DNA of 64,000 nt from Solobacterium sp. (GTDB lineage Bacteria > Bacillota_I > Bacilli_A > Erysipelotrichales > Erysipelotrichaceae): NCBI GenBank assembly GCA_024693325.1, contig JAILLA010000100.1:1-64000 (forward strand), read 5' to 3'. The position numbers and the translations under genes are program-made. This document shows, piece after piece, positions 8,488 through 16,220 of the stretch; the first letter of the stretch is position 1; every line of letters starts with the position of its first letter. A model generated the notes under the pieces. That model had not been told where the DNA came from. It was given only the letters and a program-made list of their open reading frames with translations, and ran no database searches.

Positions 8488-10305
8488 ATGAAAATACTGT
8501 TTGTGACGAGTGAATGCGCTCCGTTCTCCAAATCAGGCGGTCTGGCAGATGTTGCTTTTTCACTGCCGCCTGCTCTGCTGAAGGAAGACAATGAGATCAT
8601 GATCATTACGCCTTACTACAAGTGCGTAAAAGAAAGATTCTCAGACAAAGTGGAATATGTCATGATCCGCAATGTACGTCTTGGCAATGCAGATCTTTAC
8701 TGCGGACTGCTCAAAGGGGAACTGTCAGGCGTACCGGTATGGTTTATTGACAATGAAGCATTGTTCTACAGAGATAAGTTATACGGATATGATGACGATA
8801 AATTCCGCTTTGCATGGTTCTCTAAGGCTGTCATCGATGTCATGGAAAACCTTGATTTCATCCCGGAGATCCTGCACTGCAATGACTGGGAAACAGCACT
8901 GAGCGTCATTTATCTGAAGGATGACCAGGCACGCAGACCTGACTACAGAAATATCCGTACAGTCTATACGATCCATAATATCGCTTACCAGGGCCAGTTC
9001 GGAGCGAATGAACTGACAGATACGTTTGCCCTGGATCCGGGCTGGTATGACGGCGGACTTGGTTATGTTTACCAGGGCAGACATGACGTCAACCTCATGA
9101 AAGGCGCGATGCTGATGGCGGATGCTGTATCCACCGTATCACCGACTTACGCAAGGGAACTTCATACACCGCAGTTCGGCAAGGGACTGGAAGGTGTATG
9201 CGATATGATCGAATCCAAGATGTACGGTATCCTGAACGGCATTGATCCCGCGCATTATGATCCGGGCAAGGATCCCCGTATTCCGTGCAATTTCACGGCA
9301 GACGATAAATCCGGCAAGGCTGTCTGTAAGGAATACATCCAGGAAACGTTCGGTCTGAAGAAGGAAAGATCATGGCCGCTGTTCGCCGTTGTCGCAAGAC
9401 TCGTTGAACAGAAGGGAATCGAACTGATCAGGGAGATCCTGCCGAGAATGATGAAGAAGGGTATCCAGCTTGTGATCTTCGGACAAGGTGAGAGAAAGTA
9501 TGTCGATTACTTCAATCACTGCAAGGAACTGTATCCCGGACAGTTCGGATTCTCCGATCAGTACACTGAGGAAATGGCTGCGAAGGTATTTGCCGGAGCA
9601 GATTTCTACCTGATGCCTTCTGCATTTGAACCGTGCGGACTCTCCCAGATGATGGCAATGCGCTATGGTACTGTTCCGATCGTTCATGAAACAGGCGGAC
9701 TGAAAGATACCGTCAGACCTTACTCCGACTTTGACGGGATCGGTGATGGTTTCTCATTCGACAGCTATCAGGGCAAGGCACTGATGCTGGCGATCGATGC
9801 GGCCATCAAGATCTATTTCGGTGAGCATGATGTATTTGAAGTTATCAAAGACAGATGCATGAGGAAAGACTTCTCGTGGACAAAGTCAGCTATGACATAT
9901 ATGAAGATGTATTCCGATATCTGCGGACACGGTTCAGATCCGAACGTTACATTCAAGGATGCGTATGATGCGCTGGAAGTTGTTTATACCGATCTGGAAG
10001 AGCTGCGCAATCAGTATCTTGCCCTGATGCCGGATGATTATCAGAACGTATGCCAGGTGAGGATCGAAGGACCGGGCGAGGGCACATTCTATCTGAAGTT
10101 TACAAAAGCCGGCATGGAAATGGCGCCTTACAATTATGAAGGAGCTGATATCAATATTGCCGCAAGTTTTGACAATCTCTACAATATGGCGATCGGTACC
10201 GTTTCTGCCGATAAACTGTTCGTTAACGGACAGATGAAGGTAGAAGGCAATATCTCCAAGGGTGCAGAGATGCGCTATCTGATCGGCAGAGGCATGGAAC
10301 GCTGA
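8488..10305 (+). CDS. glgA: Glycogen synthase with C-terminal SCP2-like domain
   Basis: A 605-residue GT5-family ADP-glucose:glycogen glucosyltransferase. The N-terminal KSGGLADV loop near residue 15 binds the sugar nucleotide, and SAFEPCGLSQ plus ETGGLKDTV near 375-410 form the catalytic C-lobe. The GT-B core ends near residue 490. Residues about 520-602 are extra and resemble an SCP2 sterol-carrier fold: a strand series, then ADINIAASFDNLYNMAIG, then 'LFVNGQMKVEGNISKGAEM', the usual 'GxlkieGd...a' helix. Ordinary GlgA proteins are about 475-490 residues. No other glycogen gene (glgC, glgD, glgB, glgP) is adjacent. The role of the SCP2-like part is unknown; a lipid or regulatory-ligand site is inference. 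Confidence 0.88.
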   Translation: MKILFVTSECAPFSKSGGLADVAFSLPPALLKEDNEIMIITPYYKCVKERFSDKVEYVMIRNVRLGNADLYCGLLKGELSGVPVWFIDNEALFYRDKLYGYDDDKFRFAWFSKAVIDVMENLDFIPEILHCNDWETALSVIYLKDDQARRPDYRNIRTVYTIHNIAYQGQFGANELTDTFALDPGWYDGGLGYVYQGRHDVNLMKGAMLMADAVSTVSPTYARELHTPQFGKGLEGVCDMIESKMYGILNGIDPAHYDPGKDPRIPCNFTADDKSGKAVCKEYIQETFGLKKERSWPLFAVVARLVEQKGIELIREILPRMMKKGIQLVIFGQGERKYVDYFNHCKELYPGQFGFSDQYTEEMAAKVFAGADFYLMPSAFEPCGLSQMMAMRYGTVPIVHETGGLKDTVRPYSDFDGIGDGFSFDSYQGKALMLAIDAAIKIYFGEHDVFEVIKDRCMRKDFSWTKSAMTYMKMYSDICGHGSDPNVTFKDAYDALEVVYTDLEELRNQYLALMPDDYQNVCQVRIEGPGEGTFYLKFTKAGMEMAPYNYEGADINIAASFDNLYNMAIGTVSADKLFVNGQMKVEGNISKGAEMRYLIGRGMER

Positions 10306-10325
10306 GCGATCGATTGAGACAGATC

Positions 10326-10362
10326 AAAAAAGGCATATGACAGGTGATCATATGTCTTTTAT
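10326..10362. terminator. Bidirectional terminator between glgA and the TetR gene
   Basis: AAAAAAGGCATATGA (10326-10340) pairs with TCATATGTCTTTT (10348-10360), with one G-T pair. A and T runs on opposite sides serve both convergent genes. Confidence 0.75.
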
Positions 10363-10376
10363 TTCGGAGTTCTTCA

Positions 10377-11000
10377 TTATGAAGCTGTGATCTTTTTGCG
10401 CCTGACGGATTTGCTTTCGTCCAGTTTCCGATAGAATACTTCGATCGGACCTTTTGCGATCTCATAGAGGAAATCCGTCAGCTGGTCTTTGGATATGCGG
10501 TCAGGGTTTTTGAGCCACAGCAGGATCATGGCTGTCAGGGCGTCCGTGATAAACGATTCGGACATCTGCAGAACAAGATCATTCTGGATCTCTTCGGTGT
10601 TGTCATACAGTGAAGCCAGGGTAGACTTGATGAAAATACTGTGGATCATACGGCGCAGCGATGCTTCGGAACATCTGGCAAGGATACGGAACAGATCCTG
10701 GTTATCGTAGATCATATTGATGCACCATTCAGATGTCGAATACATCGTGTTGTTGGAAAGCTTTTTGATGATCTCGGAGTTCAGTTCATTCAGCATCCGT
10801 TCCTCGGTCTCCCTGCAGATCTGTTCGAGGACCTGATATTTATTCTCGTAATGAGAATAAAACGCGTTCCTGGAAATGCGGGCTTTCGCGCAGATGTCTT
10901 TGATATGTACATCCTGGATATCATATTCCGACGCACATGAAAGGAATGCCTGTTTGATCAGATCTTCAGTCTTGATGTAGCGCAGATCGTTCTGATTCAT
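10377..11000 (-). CDS. TetR-family transcriptional regulator
   Basis: A 207-residue regulator. Residues 10-60 carry the TetR helix-turn-helix: IKTEDLIKQAFLSCASEY, then VHIKDICAKARISRNAFYSHYENKYQVLEQI. The C-terminal 145 residues are the variable helical ligand and dimer domain. The start at 11000 is chosen for the GGAGGC four bases upstream; an earlier in-frame ATG would add 24 residues with no ribosome site. It is divergent from the flavin oxidoreductase/SnoaL-like pair at 11185, and the two promoters are interleaved, so it most likely represses that operon and itself in response to a substrate of the enzyme. The ligand is unknown. Confidence 0.82.
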   Translation of the reverse strand: MNQNDLRYIKTEDLIKQAFLSCASEYDIQDVHIKDICAKARISRNAFYSHYENKYQVLEQICRETEERMLNELNSEIIKKLSNNTMYSTSEWCINMIYDNQDLFRILARCSEASLRRMIHSIFIKSTLASLYDNTEEIQNDLVLQMSESFITDALTAMILLWLKNPDRISKDQLTDFLYEIAKGPIEVFYRKLDESKSVRRKKITAS

Positions 11001-11043
11001 AAAAGCCTCCTGATGATAAATGACATAATTAAACTTCATGTAA

Positions 11044-11101
11044 CTTATCTCACATTCTTTTTTTGTTGTCAATTCAACCTGAAATACGGATATGCTACAT
11101 T
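11044..11101. promoter_or_regulatory. Interleaved divergent promoters of the TetR gene and the flavoenzyme operon
   Basis: Minus strand: TTGACA (plus 11067-11072), a 17-base spacer and GATAAG (11044-11049) drive the TetR gene. Plus strand: TTCAAC (11073-11078), a 17-base spacer and TACATT (11096-11101) with an upstream TGC drive the flavoenzyme. The two -35 boxes abut within GTTG-TCAATT-CAAC (11065-11078), so one repressor bound there could control both directions. Confidence 0.5.
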
Positions 11102-11184
11102 GTTTTTGGAAAGAAAATCAGCATCTCTCAAACAATTCCAATCTGCATCTTATTAGAACATACCAATGAAGGAGGTAAGTTATC

Positions 11185-13125
11185 ATGCGTTTTTCCAACA
11201 CTTTTTCACCGTATCATATCGGCAGCCTTGAAGTAAAAAACAGACTCATCGTACCGGCAATGGACTCCGGTGTATTCGACCAGAAAGGCTTTGTTTATCA
11301 GCCGACACTTGATTACTACGGAGCTCGTGCAGCAGGCGGATTCGGTCTCGTTATCATTGAGATCACTGCCGTAGAACCGACCGGCGTAGGCATGCCCTGC
11401 GAACCTGCAGGCTGGACAGATGAATGCATTCCCGGCATGACAAAGCTGGCATCCGTTATCCATGAAAACGGCGCAAAGACGATCGTTCAGCTGCACCACG
11501 CAGGACGTGAAACAGTATCCGCAATGGCCGGCAAGGTCGTCGCACCTTCCTCAGTACCGTGCCCGACAAACCGTGAAACACCGAAAGAATTCACAACACA
11601 GGAAGTCTATGATCTCATACAGCACTATGTAGACGCAGCAGTCCGTATGCAGAAAGCAGGATTCGACGGTGTCGAGATCCACGCATCCCATGGCTATATG
11701 GGCGGTCAGTTCCTCTCACCGCGTTCCAATAAGCGTGTCGATGAATTCGGCGGCGGTGTTGAAGGCAGAGCATACTTCATGAAACTCGTCTGCGAAGGCA
11801 TCAAGAAAGCCTGCGGCGAAGACTTCGTTGTTACAGCACGTCTGTCCTCCAAAGAAAACCGTATCGGCGGAATTGAGATGGAAGAAACGATCGTATTCGC
11901 ATCCATGCTCGAAGAATTCGGATATGACGCACTTCATATCTCCGCAGGTACATATGAAACATGGGAGACGATCGTTCCTCCTACAGCATGGCCTTCCGGA
12001 TGGAACCTTGCAAGCGCAAAGAGGATCAAGGAAGCTGTCAGCATCCCTGTATTCTCAGTAGGTCTGTTCCATGATCCGTGGACGATCGAAACAGCGATCA
12101 GACGCGGCGACTGCGACGCGGTATCCCTGGGACGTCAGTCCATCGCTGACCCTGCATTCCCGAACAAGGCTGTCGGCGGTGCGCTGGAAGACATCATCCC
12201 GTGTATCGGATGCACGCAGAGATGCATGGAATTCAACTATCCTGAAAACCTGATGCCGGGTGACTGGGGCGTCGGATGTATGTATAATCCGCAGTCCAGC
12301 CACAGAGCTGACAGAATGCTGACAAAGACAGACGCACCGAAGAAGGTCGTTGTTGTCGGCGCAGGTCCTGCCGGCATGACAGCAGCCTGGATGAGCGCAT
12401 TCCGCGGACATGACGTCACACTGCTTGAAAAGAACGATAAGCTCCAGGCAGGCGGACAGCTCCGCATCGGCGCATATCCTCCGTTCAAGCAGCCTCTGAC
12501 AAGAGAGATCAGATACATGCTGCATATGTGCGAAAAGAACGGTGTAGATATCAGATGGAACACAGAAGCGACTCCTGAAGTGATCAAAGAACTGAAACCG
12601 GATGCAGTGATCGTTGCGACAGGCGCAACACCGACTGTACCGAACATCAAAGGCCTGAAGGAAACAGGTGTTGTCCTCGCAAATGATGTACTGCTCGGAA
12701 GCCCTGTCCTGAAACAGAGCGTCCTGATCATCGGCGGCGGTGAAGTCGGTACGGAAACTGCTGAATACGCAACTGACTACTGCTCCAGAGTTGCGATCGT
12801 GGAAATGCTGCCGGAGATCGTTCCGACACTCTATCTGACAGTCCGCAACGCAATGCTGAAGAGGATCAAGGAAGAAGAAGTCGAAGTTTACACAAATACA
12901 AAGGTCCTGGAATTCATCGAAGGCGGTGTCATTGCTGAACGCAACGGTGAACAGATCAGGCTCGACGGATTCGATCATGTCGTTCTGGCACTCGGTTCCA
13001 AACCGTATGTACCGTTCGAAACAGAAGGACTCGCTGATCAGGTATTCGTGATCGGTGACGCAGAAGCTGTCAAGGATGCGAAGTGGGCGATCTACAAGGC
13101 ATACAGAACAGCTATGGAACTGTAA
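11185..13125 (+). CDS. Old-Yellow-Enzyme-type NADH:flavin / 2-enoate oxidoreductase (FMN, FAD, 4Fe-4S)
   Basis: A 646-residue enzyme of the 2,4-dienoyl-CoA reductase/2-enoate reductase/BaiCD-BaiH type. Residues 1-340 are the FMN TIM barrel (start FSNTFSPYHIGSLEVKNRL, HHAGRE, FDGVEIHASHGYMGGQFLSP). The 4Fe-4S ligands follow in CIGCTQRC and C near residues 340-365. Residues about 380-640 bind FAD (VVVGAGPAGMTAAWM) and NAD(P)H (IIGGGEVGTETAEY). The family reduces activated C=C bonds in enoates, enones, dienoyl-CoAs or steroid-like substrates under anaerobic conditions; the substrate here cannot be read from sequence. It has a GGAGG ribosome site and is followed after four bases by a SnoaL-like gene. 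A divergent TetR gene probably controls it. Confidence 0.85.
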   Translation: MRFSNTFSPYHIGSLEVKNRLIVPAMDSGVFDQKGFVYQPTLDYYGARAAGGFGLVIIEITAVEPTGVGMPCEPAGWTDECIPGMTKLASVIHENGAKTIVQLHHAGRETVSAMAGKVVAPSSVPCPTNRETPKEFTTQEVYDLIQHYVDAAVRMQKAGFDGVEIHASHGYMGGQFLSPRSNKRVDEFGGGVEGRAYFMKLVCEGIKKACGEDFVVTARLSSKENRIGGIEMEETIVFASMLEEFGYDALHISAGTYETWETIVPPTAWPSGWNLASAKRIKEAVSIPVFSVGLFHDPWTIETAIRRGDCDAVSLGRQSIADPAFPNKAVGGALEDIIPCIGCTQRCMEFNYPENLMPGDWGVGCMYNPQSSHRADRMLTKTDAPKKVVVVGAGPAGMTAAWMSAFRGHDVTLLEKNDKLQAGGQLRIGAYPPFKQPLTREIRYMLHMCEKNGVDIRWNTEATPEVIKELKPDAVIVATGATPTVPNIKGLKETGVVLANDVLLGSPVLKQSVLIIGGGEVGTETAEYATDYCSRVAIVEMLPEIVPTLYLTVRNAMLKRIKEEEVEVYTNTKVLEFIEGGVIAERNGEQIRLDGFDHVVLALGSKPYVPFETEGLADQVFVIGDAEAVKDAKWAIYKAYRTAMEL

Positions 13126-13129
13126 TACT

Positions 13130-13465
13130 ATGAGCGTCAGTGAAGTACTTGAAAAATATGTAGCAGCCCTGAATTCCGCTGATGCGGACCAGGTTGCCGT
13201 GCTCTATGGCGAAGAATGCGACTTCGTAGACGGCGGTGCAAGACCGTTCGGTTTCCCGGATGTCGTAGCCCATGGCAGAGAAGGCGTACGTGAAGCGTTT
13301 GCCGGTGTATTCCAGACATATAAGGTCGAGGCTAAGATCGTAAAGCTCAACCCGAATTCCATGGAATACGATGTCGAACTTGCGGGACTCCATATTCCCT
13401 GCATCGGCGCAGCTACATTATGGGAAGACGGTACGATCAAAGAGTATATCGTACGTCCCCGCTGA
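13130..13465 (+). CDS. SnoaL/NTF2-like small protein
   Basis: A 111-residue protein with the NTF2/SnoaL-like cone fold pattern: N-terminal helix VSEVLEKYVAALNSADADQV, the 'LYGEECDFVDGG' strand, 'GREGVREAFAGVF', then antiparallel strands ending in TIKEYIVRPR. Family members are isomerases, dehydratases, cyclases or binding proteins. The start at 13130 lies four bases after the flavoenzyme stop with no strong ribosome site, so translation is probably coupled and the two products likely act in one pathway. An earlier in-frame start would overlap the upstream gene by 70 bases. The pairing recalls bile-acid operons, where BaiE (SnoaL fold) and BaiCD/BaiH act together, but no other bai gene is present. 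Confidence 0.65.
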   Translation: MSVSEVLEKYVAALNSADADQVAVLYGEECDFVDGGARPFGFPDVVAHGREGVREAFAGVFQTYKVEAKIVKLNPNSMEYDVELAGLHIPCIGAATLWEDGTIKEYIVRPR

Positions 13466-13522
13466 TCACTTATTAAAGTCACTTACGGGATACCGGCAAA
13501 TACCGGAATCAACGTTCTGGGG

Positions 13523-13556
13523 AGATGGATGGACAGATGTTCATCCATCATTTTTG
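13523..13556 (+). terminator. Terminator of the flavoenzyme operon
   Basis: GATGGATG (13524-13531) pairs with CATCCATC (13542-13549), followed by ATTTTTG. Confidence 0.7.
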
Positions 13557-13617
13557 TTTTCAGGCAGGATGTCAAAGCATTTTGACAGGAAATAATGCCT
13601 ATGCAAAAGAGATTCGA

Positions 13618-13645
13618 TTGAAGATAGTTCTTCATGCACTATACT
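13618..13645 (+). promoter_or_regulatory. Promoter of the HTH-membrane gene
   Basis: TTGAAG (13618-13623), a 16-base spacer and TATACT (13640-13645). The start codon follows 43 bases later. Confidence 0.45.
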
Positions 13646-13687
13646 TGGAATTGTTCCGGAACAGTCATGAAAGAAGGAGGACAGGAT

Positions 13688-14344
13688 ATGGATATCGGAA
13701 GTATGCTGAAAACAGCCCGCATTGATGCCGGCATGACACAGGAAAAGGCCGCGGAGGCACTGGGTGTTTCCAGGCAGACCATATCAAACTGGGAGACAGG
13801 AAAAACCTATCCGGATATTTTCAGTGTCATCCGCATGAGTGATCTGTATTCCGTCAGCCTCGATCATCTTCTCAAGGAGGAAACAAGTATGAAGGAATCA
13901 TACGCAGAGTATCTGAAACAGAGTACGGATACGGTAGCCAGCAGTGAGCGTCTTTCAAAGATCATCCTGGTATGTGCGGTATTCGGTATCTGGGCATTGT
14001 CTGTCATGCTGTTCTGGCTGGTGAAAAACGGAACGGATCCGGTCGGCTACAGCCTTACCATCACATGGACGGTACTGCCGGTCATGTTCTTCGGGGCATC
14101 CTATATCATCGGTCTGCGCGATTATTTCGGCAGATGGAAATGGCTGACGGCACTGGTATTCAGTCTGATGTATACAGTATCAGGCTCGATCACATCTATT
14201 ATCGTTGACAACATCCTGTACCCTTCGGTCATCTGGCCTGACTTTACGAAGCTTCCGATCGGTCTGTTCATATCACTGGCAGGGCTTGCGGCAGGATGCT
14301 TTGTCAGAAAACGGAAGGTCCAGCAGAATAAACAGCAGTTATGA
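13688..14344 (+). CDS. XRE-family HTH protein with C-terminal membrane domain
   Basis: A 218-residue protein. Residues 1-62 are a Cro/C1-type helix-turn-helix (IGSMLKTARIDAGMTQEKAA, then VSRQTISNWETGKTYPDI). After a short linker come about four hydrophobic segments from residue 95 to 208, and the protein ends in a basic tail (RKRKVQQNKQQ). It is therefore a membrane-tethered DNA-binding protein. The start at 13688 is supported by AGGAGGA eight bases upstream; an earlier in-frame ATG lacks this. Small HTH-membrane proteins of this kind are common in Firmicutes, with few assigned functions. Ends at its own terminator; no obvious partner. Confidence 0.75.
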   Translation: MDIGSMLKTARIDAGMTQEKAAEALGVSRQTISNWETGKTYPDIFSVIRMSDLYSVSLDHLLKEETSMKESYAEYLKQSTDTVASSERLSKIILVCAVFGIWALSVMLFWLVKNGTDPVGYSLTITWTVLPVMFFGASYIIGLRDYFGRWKWLTALVFSLMYTVSGSITSIIVDNILYPSVIWPDFTKLPIGLFISLAGLAAGCFVRKRKVQQNKQQL

Positions 14345-14358
14345 TCATTCTGATCTCC

Positions 14359-14390
14359 ATGATCCTCTGAAAACCGGAGGATCATTTTTA
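14359..14390 (+). terminator. Terminator after the HTH-membrane gene
   Basis: ATGATCCTC (14359-14367) pairs with GAGGATCAT (14377-14385), then TTTTT. Confidence 0.75.
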
Positions 14391-14408
14391 TGCGATCCGC
14401 ATATTACC

Positions 14409-14437
14409 GTGAAATTGAACTGCAAAATCAATATAAT
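14409..14437 (+). promoter_or_regulatory. Promoter of the ROK kinase gene
   Basis: GTGAAA (14409-14414), a 17-base spacer and a perfect TATAAT (14432-14437), 23 bases before the start codon. Confidence 0.45.
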
Positions 14438-14460
14438 GGAATCAGCAGAGGTATTTCATT

Positions 14461-15369
14461 ATGAGAAAATTTATAACGATCGATGTCGGAGGTACTGATA
14501 TCAAGTATGCTCTGATGAATGAAAATGCGGAGATCATTGAGCAGGGGGATATTCCTACTCCCAAAACATCAAGAGAAGATTTCGTTGAAGCGATCGGTTC
14601 CATCTATGACAGATATGCCGGTCAAACTGAAGCGATCGCTATGGCGGCACCCGGAAAGATCGATGCCGGAAGAGGCTATTTCTATACAAGCGGCGCATTG
14701 AGATACATCGGTGAATGCGACATGAAGGAACTGCTGAAAGATAGGTGCCCGGTCGAATTCTGCTGTGAAAACGACGCGAAGGCGGCTGCCCTGGCAGAAC
14801 TCTGGAAGGGATCCATGAAGGGCGTTCAGAACGGTGTCGTAATGACGCTCGGTACCGGGATCGGCGGCGCGCTGATCATTGATGGTCATCTTTACAGAGG
14901 TACGACTTTCGCGGCAGGGGAATTCTCAGGGGTCAGTACGCTATGGACGGAAAAGTACACAAGTAAGGTCGTCTGGGCCAGGGCCGGAAGTACATCCGCA
15001 TTGATCGGCCGTTATGCGAAGGCAAAACAGATGGATCCGGATGAACTGAACGGACGTATCTTCTTTGCAAACGCGAATGCCGGTGAAGAAGAGGCATTGC
15101 AGGTACTGGAAGAATTCTGCACAGCAATGGCAACTTCACTCCATTCACTGCAGCTGATCCTGGATGTACAGAAAGTTGCGGTCGGCGGCGGCATCTCCAA
15201 GCAGGATCTTCTGATCGATACACTCAACAAAAAGATGGATGAGCTGTATGAAGAAGCATATGCGCACAGGACCCCCGCAACACGTCCTGAAGTCGTCAGA
15301 TGTACGTTCGGCAATGATGCCAATATGATCGGAGCTCTGTATCATTATCTCTACGAAATAAAAGGCTGA
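14461..15369 (+). CDS. ROK-family sugar kinase
   Basis: A 302-residue kinase of the ROK family (repressor, ORF, kinase). The phosphate-binding loop IDVGGTDIKYAL is at residues 5-16 and the second signature LGTGIGGALIIDGHLYRG is near 138-155. The END segment (CCENDAKAAALAELW) contains the catalytic Asp. The Cys-rich zinc motif CxCGxxGC found in most ROK proteins is missing; the matching region reads 'TSKVVWARAGSTSALI'. The enzyme would phosphorylate a hexose or amino sugar in the cytoplasm, but the specificity is not readable. There is no N-terminal HTH, so it is a kinase rather than a repressor. It stands alone with its own promoter and terminator. Confidence 0.8.
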   Translation: MRKFITIDVGGTDIKYALMNENAEIIEQGDIPTPKTSREDFVEAIGSIYDRYAGQTEAIAMAAPGKIDAGRGYFYTSGALRYIGECDMKELLKDRCPVEFCCENDAKAAALAELWKGSMKGVQNGVVMTLGTGIGGALIIDGHLYRGTTFAAGEFSGVSTLWTEKYTSKVVWARAGSTSALIGRYAKAKQMDPDELNGRIFFANANAGEEEALQVLEEFCTAMATSLHSLQLILDVQKVAVGGGISKQDLLIDTLNKKMDELYEEAYAHRTPATRPEVVRCTFGNDANMIGALYHYLYEIKG

Positions 15370-15376
15370 AAGAAAA

Positions 15377-15415
15377 CAGACTGTATCATATGAGCGATAC
15401 AGTCTGCATTTTTAT
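15377..15415. terminator. Bidirectional terminator (ROK gene / ABC operon)
   Basis: CAGACTGTATC (15377-15387) pairs perfectly with GATACAGTCTG (15396-15406). A T-rich tract follows on the plus strand, and the minus strand continues into TTTTCTTTC, so it can end both convergent units. Confidence 0.75.
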
Positions 15416-16218
15416 TTGGAAAGCAGAGATTTGTCATCCGAGAATTCTTCACCGCTTGCCTCTTCGAATTTATGCATCAGATCCTCAACAGTCAGGTTCT
15501 TCTTTTCCTCACCGCTGATATCATAGAGGATCCTTCCTTCATACATCATGATCAGACGGTTGCCTGTCTGGATCGCATCACGCATATTATGCGTGACCAT
15601 CAATGCGGTCAGATGATCCTTTTCAACGATCTCACGGGTGATCTCAAGGACCTTTTTCGCTGTCTTGGGATCGAGCGCTGCTGTATGTTCGTCGAGCAGC
15701 AGAAGCTTGGGTTTCCTGAGGGAAGCCATCAGCAGGGTCAGTGCCTGACGCTGTCCGCCGGACAGAAGTCCGACCTTCTGTGTCAGTCTGTCTTCCAGAC
15801 CGAGGCCGAGGATCTTCAGGCGTTCACGGTATTCTTCACGTTCCTTGTCAGTTACCTGCCATCTCAGTGTTCTTGTTTTTCCGCGTCTTGCGGCAAGCGC
15901 AAGGTTTTCCTCGATCTGCATGGTCGTTGCCGTACCCATCATCGGGTCCTGGAATACTCTGCCGATCAGATGTGCGCGTTTGTAGTCGGGCAGGGCAGTC
16001 ACGTTTTCACCGCCGATAATGATCGAACCGGTATCGATCGGCCATACACCGGCAACAGCATTCAGCATCGTTGACTTACCGGCACCGTTGCCTCCGATGA
16101 CAGTGACGAAGTCACCGTCTTCCATTTTCAGATTGATATAAAGAAGCGCCTGCTTCTCATTGATCGTTCCGGGATTGAATGTTTTGTTGACTCCCGTAAG
16201 TTCAAGCATCGTACTCAT
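15412..16218 (-). CDS. ABC transporter ATP-binding protein (TrpX-type importer)
   Basis: A 268-residue ATPase. Walker A is GGNGAGKST near residue 38, the signature is LLSGGQRQALTLL, and Walker B is LLLLDEHTAALD, followed by an H-loop VTHNM. It is the last gene of a minus-strand operon SBP-permease-ATPase. The permease belongs to the LivH/RbsC-like superfamily and the binding protein to the TrpX (PF04392-like) group, so the complex should import a small solute at the membrane. Members of this three-gene arrangement have been associated with tryptophan or other amino-acid uptake, but the substrate is not proven here. Two bases separate its start from the permease stop. Confidence 0.82.
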   Translation of the reverse strand: MSTMLELTGVNKTFNPGTINEKQALLYINLKMEDGDFVTVIGGNGAGKSTMLNAVAGVWPIDTGSIIIGGENVTALPDYKRAHLIGRVFQDPMMGTATTMQIEENLALAARRGKTRTLRWQVTDKEREEYRERLKILGLGLEDRLTQKVGLLSGGQRQALTLLMASLRKPKLLLLDEHTAALDPKTAKKVLEITREIVEKDHLTALMVTHNMRDAIQTGNRLIMMYEGRILYDISGEEKKNLTVEDLMHKFEEASGEEFSDDKSLLSK

Positions 16219-16220
16219 GA

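Noticed and set aside
13130-13465. Calling the SnoaL-like protein a bile-acid 7-dehydratase (BaiE)
   Set aside because: It is 111 residues against about 166 in BaiE, and no CoA ligase, CoA transferase or dehydrogenase of the pathway is present.
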